From Achromobacter xylosoxidans (GTDB lineage: Bacteria; Pseudomonadota; Gammaproteobacteria; Burkholderiales; Burkholderiaceae_B), in NCBI RefSeq assembly GCF_001457475.1, contig NZ_LN831029.1:4154001-4218000 (forward strand): a DNA stretch of 64,000 bases. Direction: 5' to 3'. Below, piece by piece: positions 18,246-26,333 of this stretch. The notes beneath the pieces are model-generated. The model ran no database searches. It was not told the origin of the DNA and saw only the letters and a program-made list of their open reading frames with translations. Position 1 is the first letter of the stretch, and every line of letters begins with the position of its first letter. Position numbers and translations under genes: made by a program.

Positions 18246-18257
18246 AACCCCTACACA
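18225..18257 (-). other. tRNA 3'-end fragment
   Basis: Minus strand reads GGGGTTCGAGTCCCC, a complete T-arm (comp. 18237-18251), then TCCTTCGCACCA, an acceptor end with CCA. No matching 5' acceptor strand (GCGAAGG) is found within 100 bp to the right, so this is only the 3' end carried by integration. The parent is probably a leucine tRNA, going by acceptor sequence; that is uncertain. Confidence 0.7.
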
Positions 18258-18310
18258 ATCCAGTGTTCATGCGGCTTTGCGGCCTCATGTTGTCCGTAAG
18301 TTGTCATTCA

Positions 18311-18343
18311 GGCGGGAGGGCCATGAGCCCTTCCGCCTTTTTT
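18311..18343 (+). terminator. Strong rho-independent terminator
   Basis: GGCGGGAGGGC, CATGA loop, GCCCTTCCGCC, TTTTTT. Insulates the SRAP gene from the left junction. Confidence 0.8.
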
Positions 18344-18401
18344 CGTTTGGGACCCGAGCGCCGAACCTATACTGGACCTTCCCCCTGGTCAGGAGCGCGT
18401 C

Positions 18402-19094
18402 ATGTGTGGTCGCATCGTCCAGAAGTCCGGCCCGCTCGATTACGTCGAGCGCATCTTTCCCAACCCTCGCCGCGTCTTCGATGACCCCGCCGGCCCGCTC
18501 TACAACATCCCGCCGGGCGCACGCCCCCTGGCAATGCATCGCCTGGCCGGTGACTTCCAACTGGAGCGCCTGCACTGGGGCTGGCGCCCGCACAACTCGA
18601 AGTACTTCATGTCGAGCGCGCGGCTGGACAAGATCCTCGCCGGCGCCTGGCCCTGGAAGATGCTCACCGCACGCGGCCGCATCCTGGTGCCGGCGAATGG
18701 CTGGTACGAATGGAAGCCCCTGGCCGATGGGCCGAAGCCGCCCAAGCAGCCCTACTACATCCACGCCACCGACAACGCGCCCCTGTTCTTTGCAGCCCTG
18801 AGCAACTGGCGCCCCGGAGCGGACAAGGACGAGGCCCACGGCTTCGCACTCGTCACGAACGACTCCCTGGGCGGCATGATCGACGTTCACGACCGGCGGC
18901 CTGTAGCGCTGCCGCCCGACCTCGCCATCCACTGGATGGACCCGGAATTTCCCACCGCGCAGGCGCTTGCGCTGCTGGAGCATGGCCTACCGGAGACGGC
19001 CTTCACCTGGCACCCAGTGCGCCAGGAAGTTGGAAACTCAAAATACCAGCTTCCCGATGCAATCGACCCGGTGCCGCCTATGCTGCGGGCTTGA
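18402..19094 (+). CDS. SRAP-domain protein (SOS-associated, YedK/HMCES type)
   Basis: 230 aa. SRAP proteins crosslink through Cys2 to abasic sites in single-stranded DNA. Catalytic residues are present: MCGR start, YNIPPG (Asn), NGWYEW (Glu) and IDVHDRRP (His). Full family length. Located at the left end of the second prophage, beside a LexA-like box at 19333, so it may help the phage during DNA damage. Its 3' end overlaps the convergent 64-aa gene by 17 bp. Confidence 0.92.
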   Translation: MCGRIVQKSGPLDYVERIFPNPRRVFDDPAGPLYNIPPGARPLAMHRLAGDFQLERLHWGWRPHNSKYFMSSARLDKILAGAWPWKMLTARGRILVPANGWYEWKPLADGPKPPKQPYYIHATDNAPLFFAALSNWRPGADKDEAHGFALVTNDSLGGMIDVHDRRPVALPPDLAIHWMDPEFPTAQALALLEHGLPETAFTWHPVRQEVGNSKYQLPDAIDPVPPMLRA

Positions 19095-19272
19095 CCTTCT
19101 CATAGAGAGTGATCGCGGCGGCTAGGGACGGCTCCATGCCGTGGCGTGTGCCGTTCGCGGCCCACACCTCATATTGCCAGCGGTTCTGTGCGAACACCCG
19201 GCAGATGGTCCACCCGCCAGGCCCTGCCCAGTAGTACTCGTCCCTCTGCTGCCAGTCTGCCGCATCGGCCAT
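19078..19272 (-). CDS. Hypothetical 64-aa phage protein
   Basis: Small soluble protein rich in Trp/Tyr (YYWAGPGGWTICRVF, WQYEVWAANG), ending in an ITLYEKVK helix. Its start is 60 bp from a LexA-like operator on the same strand, so it may be SOS-induced. No family recognised. Confidence 0.6.
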   Translation of the reverse strand: MADAADWQQRDEYYWAGPGGWTICRVFAQNRWQYEVWAANGTRHGMEPSLAAAITLYEKVKPAA

Positions 19273-19332
19273 GTTCCGTCCCCTATCGGCCGAAATCGGG
19301 GCCGAATTGCGCGAATTCTAGGACTGTTTAAA

Positions 19333-19348
19333 CTGGATGTCCATACAG
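19333..19348 (-). promoter_or_regulatory. LexA-like operator
   Basis: Minus strand CTGTATGGACATCCAG, which fits the CTGT-N8-ACAG consensus of proteobacterial LexA except for one base. It lies upstream of the 64-aa gene and close to the SOS-type SRAP gene. A possible -35 (TTGCAC, comp. 19366-19371) lies upstream. Confidence 0.5.
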
Positions 19349-19458
19349 TATTTTTGAGCAAGACCGTGCAATTTCAGTGCAGCGTCCTCCGGACGCACCA
19401 CCTTGGCGAACGTCGCCGCGATAACGATCCAGGCCAGCCCGTCGTGGGCACGGTCCAC

Positions 19459-19704
19459 ATGTACACCATGCCCCATCAGGGGCTAAATCGCCATGTACCC
19501 CGCCTGACCATGGAGAGCTTGGCCAAGTTCGGCGCCCGAATTCCAAGCGCGATCCCTGACCTGCTTGACCCGGTGTTGCTGACCTTTGGATCGGACCGGG
19601 GCATGATGGTCTGTGGCTTCGAAGAAATCGCCGGCGTGCGCTACTACCAGGGGTGGTGGATGCAGTGGGTAACGCCATCTAAAGCACCCGACGATGTGTG
19701 TTAA
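19459..19704 (+). CDS. Hypothetical protein, 81 aa
   Basis: Sequence from MESLAKFGARIPS onward looks natural, with FEEIAGVRYYQGWWMQWV near the end. The start is uncertain (19459 or the later ATG at 19510). No family recognised. Confidence 0.4.
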   Translation: MYTMPHQGLNRHVPRLTMESLAKFGARIPSAIPDLLDPVLLTFGSDRGMMVCGFEEIAGVRYYQGWWMQWVTPSKAPDDVC

Positions 19705-19735
19705 AAAGCGGGCAAGCACACTTTGGGAATGCGGC

Positions 19736-20095
19736 GTGATTCGAATACTCATGGTCGTTGCCGTGTCGATGGCGGTTTCTGGCTGCGCCCCTTCAAAAAC
19801 CCTGACTCAGCTGCGTTCCTCTCCAGGCGAGACGTACACAAGCTCTACACCAGTTGACGCAGTGACGCGGTGTATGCGCGCTTTGCCAACTGATATGTTG
19901 GAAGTCACAACTTACCCTGGTTCCGATACAGTTGAGTTCATGATCGGCTCGCCCCGAGACATGGTTTACCTTGCAATGGCGACCAAGAATGGCGCAGGCT
20001 CCGATATAGCCATTCACACGTACGGTCGGACCCTTTGGGCCATGCCCGAATCGGAATTTCGGGCAAGCGTCAAGCGCTGCGCCCCTGAACGTTGA
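19736..20095 (+). CDS. Phage-encoded lipoprotein, 119 aa
   Basis: GTG start, lipoprotein signal ILMVVAVSMAVSGC followed by a serine-rich linker and a compact domain with TRCMRALPTDMLEV and a final RC. Opposite in strand to the lysis genes next to it. Probably a lysogenic-conversion lipoprotein; function unknown. Confidence 0.65.
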   Translation: MIRILMVVAVSMAVSGCAPSKTLTQLRSSPGETYTSSTPVDAVTRCMRALPTDMLEVTTYPGSDTVEFMIGSPRDMVYLAMATKNGAGSDIAIHTYGRTLWAMPESEFRASVKRCAPER

Positions 20096-20098
20096 CAG

Positions 20099-20326
20099 CT
20101 ACCTTCCGCTCGCTGCGCAGAGTCGTTTCCAAGTTTCGTTGCTCTTCAGTATCTGGCGTCGAATCTCCGGGGGGGTCTCATCAACCCGCACAGCCGAGTC
20201 GAAATAGATCGGCCGCGCATGGTCGCAATACTCAACGCCCACCCTGGCCGGGGCGGCGCACCCAGCCAGACTTGAGGCGATCAGAAACTGCATCATCGTC
20301 CATACGGGCAACGTCACCCTCCACAT
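20099..20326 (-). CDS. Rz1-like outer-membrane spanin
   Basis: 75 aa with lipobox SLAGC after MMQFLIAS, then a short proline-containing mature peptide. Its 5' part is nested in another frame inside the Rz gene and it extends past the Rz stop, the lambda Rz/Rz1 layout. Together with Rz it would bridge and fuse the two membranes at the end of lysis. Start at 20326 or 20296. Confidence 0.75.
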   Translation of the reverse strand: MWRVTLPVWTMMQFLIASSLAGCAAPARVGVEYCDHARPIYFDSAVRVDETPPEIRRQILKSNETWKRLCAASGR

Positions 20327-20498
20327 TGCGCACCTCCTGGCGAGCTTTCGCCGCCTGTTCGTTGATCCTCTCGTTGCGCTCCTGGCGCTCATCCGCACGG
20401 CCAGCGCTGCGCCCGCGCAGGTAGACCAGCGCCACCGCGGCTACAGCCGCCAGCGCGGCGACCAGATAGCCCCATATCCGTTGTACGAATGCGGGCAT
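20232..20498 (-). CDS. Rz-like inner-membrane spanin
   Basis: 88 aa. One membrane segment (IWGYLVAALAAVAAVALVYL) then a charged coiled coil (AGRADERQERNERINEQAAK). Starts three bases after the endolysin stop. Size and layout fit i-spanins. Confidence 0.8.
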   Translation of the reverse strand: MPAFVQRIWGYLVAALAAVAAVALVYLRGRSAGRADERQERNERINEQAAKARQEVRNVEGDVARMDDDAVSDRLKSGWVRRPGQGGR

Positions 20499-20500
20499 GG

Positions 20501-20992
20501 TCAGATCTCCACGGCGGCCATGGCCTGGGCATACAGCGCCGGCCAGGTCTTCGGATGCGGCTTCCCGGGCCGCCAGGTGCGCAGGTACTGCGCCCATCCT
20601 GTGTCAACATCGCCGATAGCGGGCAGCGCCTTCGGGTCGGTCCACAGCAGCAGCCGCGCCACGCCGGCGGCCAGCACGTCGTCATACTCCAGCGCGGCGT
20701 AGATCGCATCTGGGTCGCAGACTACGCTGCGGGCCTTGCAGAGCGCCGCCAAGTGGCTCTTGCTCGCCGCGTGCAGGAACACGCCCCACACGCCGCCGCG
20801 GCTGGCGCGCGTGCCCTTCTCGAATTGCCAGAAGCCCCGCGCCGGCCCGCCGATCTGCTGGCGGTGCGTAAATCGACTTTCCTGCAGGCCGATTGCCAGC
20901 AACATGACGCGCGCCTCGGCCGTGTCCATGCGCGCCGGCAGCAGCGCCAGCCCAGGGCGGATGCCCGTATCGATAATCTTCTTCAGGTCCAT
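20501..20992 (-). CDS. Phage endolysin, lysozyme-like
   Basis: 163 aa peptidoglycan hydrolase. The LLAIGLQESRFTHRQQIGGPA segment with a catalytic Glu, then RGFWQFEKGTRASRGG, has the look of a lysozyme-like/transglycosylase fold. No signal peptide, so it depends on the holin just upstream. Third-to-last gene of the late operon. Confidence 0.75.
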   Translation of the reverse strand: MDLKKIIDTGIRPGLALLPARMDTAEARVMLLAIGLQESRFTHRQQIGGPARGFWQFEKGTRASRGGVWGVFLHAASKSHLAALCKARSVVCDPDAIYAALEYDDVLAAGVARLLLWTDPKALPAIGDVDTGWAQYLRTWRPGKPHPKTWPALYAQAMAAVEI

Positions 20993-20995
20993 GGT

Positions 20996-21466
20996 TCAGC
21001 CCTCCCCGCCCGACCGCAGCCCCAGCAGCTTGGCCCGTGCCTCGGCAAACCATTCCAAAAGTCCCTTTTTCCGCATGCTCGCCATCCAGCGCATGTAGGC
21101 GCCCAGCACCCACCACGCCGGCAAGCCGGCAAGCAGCATGCTCGGCCCCAGGACATAGAACTTCGCCAACAGCGCATCGTCGGATCCGGCGCCATGGTGG
21201 GCCAACCAAGTCATGGCATCCATCAGGCCTGGCTTCCACGCGATAACTGCGCCGGCCAGGGCCGGCCCAAACATGAACGAACACGCGACCGTGCAGACGG
21301 TGCGAACGGTGAACTCCCGCGCGGTGCGAGGCGGCATGATCAGCAGCCCGAGCATTGCAGCCACGGCGGCGGGAATGCCGTAAGCCATTGCGACCTTCAA
21401 GGCCGCCAAGCCACCCAAACCGGTGGAACTCGGTTCCATTTGCATACTCCCTTGTTGGGTTCGCAT
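20996..21466 (-). CDS. Holin with two start codons
   Basis: 156 aa with three hydrophobic segments (VAMAYGIPAAVAAMLGLLI, the VCSVACSFMFG-type region near residue 60, and the LGPSMLLAGLPAWWVLGAYM region). Two starts have their own ribosome binding sites: 21466 (GGGAGG) giving MRTQQGS..., and 21445 (AAGGGAG) giving MQMEPSS.... The longer form adds an arginine at the N-terminus, like the lambda S107/S105 antiholin/holin pair. Sits directly before the endolysin. Confidence 0.7.
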   Translation of the reverse strand: MRTQQGSMQMEPSSTGLGGLAALKVAMAYGIPAAVAAMLGLLIMPPRTAREFTVRTVCTVACSFMFGPALAGAVIAWKPGLMDAMTWLAHHGAGSDDALLAKFYVLGPSMLLAGLPAWWVLGAYMRWMASMRKKGLLEWFAEARAKLLGLRSGGEG

Positions 21467-21489
21467 TGCTGCCTCCCGTTGTGTGGACG

Positions 21490-21512
21490 AAAAAAAACCC
21501 GCCGAAGCGGGT
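21490..21512 (-). terminator. Terminator after tail genes
   Basis: Minus strand ACCCGC TTCG GCGGGT followed by a T-run of seven. Separates tail genes from the lysis cassette, which probably receives read-through by antitermination. Confidence 0.8.
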
Positions 21513-21527
21513 AAGAGAAAACCTAAA

Positions 21528-22256
21528 TCAAAGGCCGGTCACGTCGATGATGGTTGAACTGAATTGCGTCCGGCGGATATCCGGCCAGTTTGACGGTGTC
21601 GCACTCGGACCATAGTCCTCGACACATATCGTCTGGCCGATCGTACCGCCGTCCTGTTTGGCCATCTGCCACATGCGAAACTGCATGAACTGCACGCCAG
21701 GACCGACGCCTATTGGCACCTCGGTCTGGCTATTGCACATGTTCCCCTGGATGATGGCCGGCGTAATCCCAGGATAGACCCGCAGCACAAAGTTCGGAGG
21801 AAGCCCCGAGCTTGTAGACGGGATATCGTTTGCCGTTCCGCTCCAGAAATCGGCCGTCCGCATGTAATCGATCCTGGAATCGAACGTCTTCACCCCTGAT
21901 GCGTTCTTGACGATCATTCCGTATCGCTCCCCGCTCGGGACTGACGCCTCGATGGGCTCGTCGAACACATACCACCAGATGGTGACCGGGGTGCCTCCAG
22001 GCTGATAGCCCAGGAAGTTCAACGACATGCCACTGCCGCTAGGCGACATACCGTAGAGTGTGGCGGCGCCATTGGATCGAAAGGCCACAACCCCGGTGTT
22101 GCGCGCCGTGTAAGCGTTGGCCTGCCGGAAATTGACGTGGAACCAACCTTCAGACGCAGTGATTACGCCCTTATCACGCAAGGCGAAATTCTTGTACGTG
22201 CTGTCAATCTGGATTTCATTCGAACCGTTCCGCGCCCTGAAACCATAATCCGCCAT
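21528..22256 (-). CDS. Tail-tip associated hypothetical protein, 242 aa
   Basis: Follows the J-type protein and overlaps the preceding 98-aa gene by one base. Rich in beta-type sequence (NEIQIDSTYKNFALRDKG, WFHVNFRQANAYT). Similar small genes after J in other siphophages encode accessory host-contact proteins; no recognised domain here. Confidence 0.65.
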   Translation of the reverse strand: MADYGFRARNGSNEIQIDSTYKNFALRDKGVITASEGWFHVNFRQANAYTARNTGVVAFRSNGAATLYGMSPSGSGMSLNFLGYQPGGTPVTIWWYVFDEPIEASVPSGERYGMIVKNASGVKTFDSRIDYMRTADFWSGTANDIPSTSSGLPPNFVLRVYPGITPAIIQGNMCNSQTEVPIGVGPGVQFMQFRMWQMAKQDGGTIGQTICVEDYGPSATPSNWPDIRRTQFSSTIIDVTGL

Positions 22257-22552
22257 TACCCTAGAACTCCATATGTAACCCGAGCGCTCGCCCTATAGGC
22301 AGCGGGCATATCGAAAGTCCAGCTCAGGGTAGTACCGACGATGGAGATGATCGGGACCATGGTGAAGCCGATGCTCGTCCCTGCCACCGCCGACAGTTGA
22401 TAGACCGGCGCGCGGCCGGCGAACTCCGGCACGCTGATCGAGCCATCCGAAAGCCCCGTGACCAGCTCGCCGATCCGCCGAGGCAGGCGCGTTGTGAACT
22501 GGACCTGACTCAGCCCGCCAGCGGTCTTTGTTCGTAGTCCATAGGTAGCCAT
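22256..22552 (-). CDS. Hypothetical tail protein, 98 aa
   Basis: Start overlaps the J stop (TAATG) and the stop overlaps the next gene by one base. MATYGLRTKTAGGLSQVQF resembles the N-terminus of the following 242-aa protein (MADYGFRARNGSNEIQI), so the two may be related tail-tip parts. Confidence 0.65.
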   Translation of the reverse strand: MATYGLRTKTAGGLSQVQFTTRLPRRIGELVTGLSDGSISVPEFAGRAPVYQLSAVAGTSIGFTMVPIISIVGTTLSWTFDMPAAYRASARVTYGVLG

Positions 22553-25500
22553 TACGGTAGATACCCCAACGTCACGCGGTCCACGCCATTCGGATCGAAC
22601 ACCACCACGTTTTGCCCATTGATCCGAAGGCGCCCCCCGCCAGGTAGCGCGCTGTTCATTTCCAGCACGCCGCCTTTGTCGATACGCCACCCCGACACGC
22701 CCGGCACGTAGTCGTTCGACTGGATGTAATTGCCGATCATGGCGTTGGTGATCCAGCCGTTGCCGATAAAGGCCTGGTTGATGAACGTCTGCCCGTTCTG
22801 GATCACAAACGGCGTGGTGACAACGCCGTTGATCAGGTTGATGAGCGCCAGACGGTCGGCCAAGAAAAGAACCTGCGTCTGCATGCCCTCGGGCGTGTTT
22901 TCGACACCGACACCCATGCCGGCGCTGTAATACTTGCCGTCCACGGTCACGCCGGCCTTGATGCTCACCATCGCATTGAGGCCGTCTTTCACCTGCTTGA
23001 TCTCGGTCGCCGCCCCGCCCCCGGATTCAATTTCGGTGATCAAGTCCTGCCCAAGCATGGATTTCTCGATCTTGCCGCCGATCTGCTCCAGGATTGGCGT
23101 TGCGTCCGTACTGGCCTGGCCGCGAATACCAAGGCCGCTTTCCGAGGGATACCAAGCACCCGCCACGCCGTTCTTGTCGACCAGCCGCGCCCAGAACCAC
23201 AGTTCCTTGCCCGCCAGCAGGCCCAGCAGCGTGTGCGTGTTCTGCGGGTAGGCGAAGACGCCCAGCGGGATGGCCGAATCGAAGCTGGAATTCTGCGAGT
23301 AGTAGATTTCCGTGCGCTCGATGATCGACGGCCCAGGCGGCAGTCCCCAGTCCAGCTGGATGGCGAACAGCAGCCCGGTGGCCACCAGGCTGGTCACCAC
23401 CGGCGGCGGCCCGACAATGCCGTCCAGCTGCGTCAGCGTAGACGTGGTCCAGATCGACGCAACGCCAAGCGAGTTCAAAGCTCGCACGCGGAATGTGTAG
23501 CCACCGGCGTAGATGTTCGGCACCTCCACCCGCGTGTAGCCCGTGCGCGGCAGGTTGATCCAGTCCGAGTTGTCCCGGCGCCACTGCACCTCATAGGCCA
23601 CTGCGCTATCGGCCGCCTTCCATTCGAAAACGGCGGTGTGATTCGCAATGCCCTGGCTAACGATGTAATAGGCGCTGATCTTCGGCTCCGTAGGCGGCGA
23701 CTGCACGCCAGGCGGCACCACCGAAATCGGAGGGCGGTCCAGCCGCGTGCCGAAGTCCACGTTGTTGAACTTTCCCGGCTCGTGCTGGATGGCCGAGATA
23801 TCGGCCAGCACGCCGTCCTTGCGCTTGATGCTCAGGACGCGGAACGTCTGCGCCGACAGCGCTTCGGATTCCAGCGTCCATACGCATTCCGGCTCGGGCA
23901 CCTCGGAAAATGGTATCTGGACGTCGATATGCATGGCCGTTCCGGGCAGGCCAATCATGTCCGCCGTCAGCTTCGTGGAGTCGTAGCTGTAGACGCCGCT
24001 GTCCAGCGTCAACGGCTCTCCCATGGCCGACGACACCACGCGCGTTTCGGACTTTCCGCTGGGCAGGTTCACGGTCAAGCGGTCACCCGGCCGGATGCCC
24101 AGCTCGGCGTCGACCACGATTCGGCTCGCCGTCGCTTCCCTGATGCGCCCGCCGATACGCCGGCCGGCCAGATGCTGGTCCGCAACGCGGATGATGCTGC
24201 CAGGGCGGACCTGGCATTGCTCCAGGCCGACGCTGAAGGTGACGCCGCGGGTCTCCAGATTGGAGGTCAGCAAAAGCCACTTTCCAACCCGGTTCGCCTG
24301 GCCGCGCGACGTGCATCCAAAGGCGGTAACCTCCAGCTGCTTGATGCCGTAGCGCGCGATGCCTTCGCGGTTCTCGACGTACTCGACCTTCTGGCGCCCC
24401 ATATCCGTCAGATCGCACCAGGACACCAGCGCGACCGTGTAGCGCGTGTTCAGCGCCGACCCGGTGTAGGAAAACCGGCCATCAATGACGTTGGCTGACG
24501 AGTAGGTATAGACCGGATCACCCGGCATGTCGGCCACGGCGATCACCGAAGAATTCGCCCAGTACGCCATGCCGCGAAACACCGATGCGAGATCCTGGAT
24601 CACCCGGTACGCGTCGGCCGTCGTCTGAAGGTAGACATTGCAGGTGAAGCGCGGTTCCTTCCCTCCGAAACCATCGTCCACCAGTTCGTCGCAGTAGCGC
24701 CCGATCTGGTACAGGCCCCACTTGTCCAGCCAGCCGGCCGGAACCCGCTCGCCTAGGCCGTAGCGGTCGTTGCCGACCAGGTCGAAGAACACCCAGGCCG
24801 GGTTATCGGTCCACGCCGTCTTGAACGTGCCGTCCCAGGTTCCGATATAGGTGCGCGTCTCCGGGTCGTAGTTACTCGGCACCCGGATGATGCGCCCCTT
24901 CATGTCGTAGGCGCGCGTGGGCACGCTTTGAAACTGCGCCGCGTCGATCTTGATCCCGACGACAGCGGACATGGGATAGCGCAGCTTGGCGTCGATCACT
25001 TCGGTCACGGCGTCGACGATGGTGCGATCCGCGATCGTGTTGCTGTTCGCGTTAGCCGTCAGGCGCCGAACGCGAACGCTCCACCCCTGCTGCGCACCGG
25101 CAGGCAGGTCAATGCGATGCGAGCGCGCGTAGCGCTGCGTGGTCTTGCCATCAAACGCGCTGGCCAGCACCTGCTGGTAGGCAGCACCATCACGGCTCAC
25201 GTCAATTGCGTACTCGACCCGGTAGCCGTTGATGTCGCCGTTCGAAGTGTCGGCGCGGCTCAAGCCCTCGACGGCCAGCGTCACCCGTACAGCGGACAAC
25301 TGGCGATTGGTGAACAGGCGGACCCAGGGCTGCGTGGCCTTCAGTTCGGTGTTGACGCTGATGGTGTTCTCGGACGCCGGGAAGCCAGGCAACGGGTCTT
25401 GCCATTGCGTGCCAGTCCGGAAGTCGATCGACACGTTGGAAAAGTTCAGCGAGCCGTCGGCGTTCGCAACGGGCGTGCCATTCAGGTATACGTCGCGCAG

Positions 25501-25725
25501 CGCGCCACCAAGGCCATGCACAGGGCCGTAGATCTCGCCTTCGCTCAACAAATCGATGACGCGGGCATAGGCGATGCTATGCAGGCTATCCGGGGCTTCG
25601 CTGGGGCCTCGGCCACCACCGCCACCCTTGCCGCCCTTATGGCCGACGACAGGCGCGACTTCACCCAGACGACGCCCATAAAAAAAGGCACCCGAAGGTG
25701 CCTTTCTGCGCTGCCTCATTTTCAT
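22552..25725 (-). CDS. Host-specificity tail-tip protein J
   Basis: 1057 aa, full lambda-J length. The N-terminal core SEAPDSLHSIAYARVIDLLSEG is the family signature; the middle has two fibronectin-type III-like repeats (YEVQWRRDNSDWINLPRTGY; the TEIYYSQNSSF region), and the C-terminal third is the receptor-binding part (residues ~830-1057). Start at 25725 overlaps the I stop (ATGA). The codons for KAPSGAFF at the N-terminus form a perfect terminator hairpin, and there is no later ATG/GTG before the conserved core. Confidence 0.93.
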   Translation of the reverse strand: MKMRQRRKAPSGAFFYGRRLGEVAPVVGHKGGKGGGGGRGPSEAPDSLHSIAYARVIDLLSEGEIYGPVHGLGGALRDVYLNGTPVANADGSLNFSNVSIDFRTGTQWQDPLPGFPASENTISVNTELKATQPWVRLFTNRQLSAVRVTLAVEGLSRADTSNGDINGYRVEYAIDVSRDGAAYQQVLASAFDGKTTQRYARSHRIDLPAGAQQGWSVRVRRLTANANSNTIADRTIVDAVTEVIDAKLRYPMSAVVGIKIDAAQFQSVPTRAYDMKGRIIRVPSNYDPETRTYIGTWDGTFKTAWTDNPAWVFFDLVGNDRYGLGERVPAGWLDKWGLYQIGRYCDELVDDGFGGKEPRFTCNVYLQTTADAYRVIQDLASVFRGMAYWANSSVIAVADMPGDPVYTYSSANVIDGRFSYTGSALNTRYTVALVSWCDLTDMGRQKVEYVENREGIARYGIKQLEVTAFGCTSRGQANRVGKWLLLTSNLETRGVTFSVGLEQCQVRPGSIIRVADQHLAGRRIGGRIREATASRIVVDAELGIRPGDRLTVNLPSGKSETRVVSSAMGEPLTLDSGVYSYDSTKLTADMIGLPGTAMHIDVQIPFSEVPEPECVWTLESEALSAQTFRVLSIKRKDGVLADISAIQHEPGKFNNVDFGTRLDRPPISVVPPGVQSPPTEPKISAYYIVSQGIANHTAVFEWKAADSAVAYEVQWRRDNSDWINLPRTGYTRVEVPNIYAGGYTFRVRALNSLGVASIWTTSTLTQLDGIVGPPPVVTSLVATGLLFAIQLDWGLPPGPSIIERTEIYYSQNSSFDSAIPLGVFAYPQNTHTLLGLLAGKELWFWARLVDKNGVAGAWYPSESGLGIRGQASTDATPILEQIGGKIEKSMLGQDLITEIESGGGAATEIKQVKDGLNAMVSIKAGVTVDGKYYSAGMGVGVENTPEGMQTQVLFLADRLALINLINGVVTTPFVIQNGQTFINQAFIGNGWITNAMIGNYIQSNDYVPGVSGWRIDKGGVLEMNSALPGGGRLRINGQNVVVFDPNGVDRVTLGYLP
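25679..25705 (-). terminator. Intragenic terminator-like hairpin in J
   Basis: Minus strand AAAGGCACC TTCG GGTGCC TTTTTTTAT, seven to sixteen codons into J. A stable UUCG tetraloop stem plus T-run is a standard intrinsic terminator, here inside a coding region. Confidence 0.6.
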
Positions 25726-26330
25726 GCCTGATCCTCAGAGAATATTCCGGCCGAGACCGTCGCGCTGCCGATAATCATGCGTCCGTACAACACCGGCACC
25801 GGGTTGCCCTGGGCCGACGTGTTCACCGGTCCATTGAAGTTGTAGGAGGCGCCGTTTTCGGGCCGATCTGCGGCACTTAGCGCTCGCTGTTGGGGCGAGA
25901 GCATTTGCACCACACCACCCAACGCCAACGACACCCCCATCGAGAACATCGCAGTCGTGCCTATCGCCCCCTGCGCACCCAATGCCACCCACCCCATAGG
26001 GTTCCAAACTGCCAGCGCGATAAGCGCGGCTCCCAGGACGGTCTGGAACAACCCGCCGCGCTTGCCACCGGCAGGCATTGGCGCGATGCGGATATCGGCG
26101 TCCCCGACCGGATGCGAAAGCTGGTCCTCCGTCAGGTTCCGCTTTCCGACGAAGCAGGCGTAGGCCACGCCCTGCCCTGCGCTTGCCGCCATCTCAGCCT
26201 CAAGGCCAGGCAACAACACGCAGAGCGCGCGGACGGCCTCCGCGGTGCTGTTGACCGCCAGCCTATGCACCCGGCCGAATCGCGCGCCCAGGCCCCCGTA
26301 CAGGCGCACCGTGCGTAGTATTTCGTTCAT
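25722..26330 (-). CDS. Tail assembly protein I
   Basis: 202 aa, lambda gpI/TipI type. Ubiquitin-like N-terminal part (TVRLYGGLGARFGRVHRLAV), then a hydrophobic glycine-rich segment (TVLGAALIALAVWNPMGW; the SMGVSLALGGVV region), and the usual C-terminus PVPVLYGRMIIGS. Needed for tail-tip assembly. Lies between K and J as in lambda. Confidence 0.88.
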   Translation of the reverse strand: MNEILRTVRLYGGLGARFGRVHRLAVNSTAEAVRALCVLLPGLEAEMAASAGQGVAYACFVGKRNLTEDQLSHPVGDADIRIAPMPAGGKRGGLFQTVLGAALIALAVWNPMGWVALGAQGAIGTTAMFSMGVSLALGGVVQMLSPQQRALSAADRPENGASYNFNGPVNTSAQGNPVPVLYGRMIIGSATVSAGIFSEDQA

Positions 26331-26333
26331 GCT

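Noticed and set aside
18229..18310. Complete tRNA gene
   Set aside because: Only the T-arm and 3' acceptor end are present; no matching 5' acceptor strand within 100 bp.
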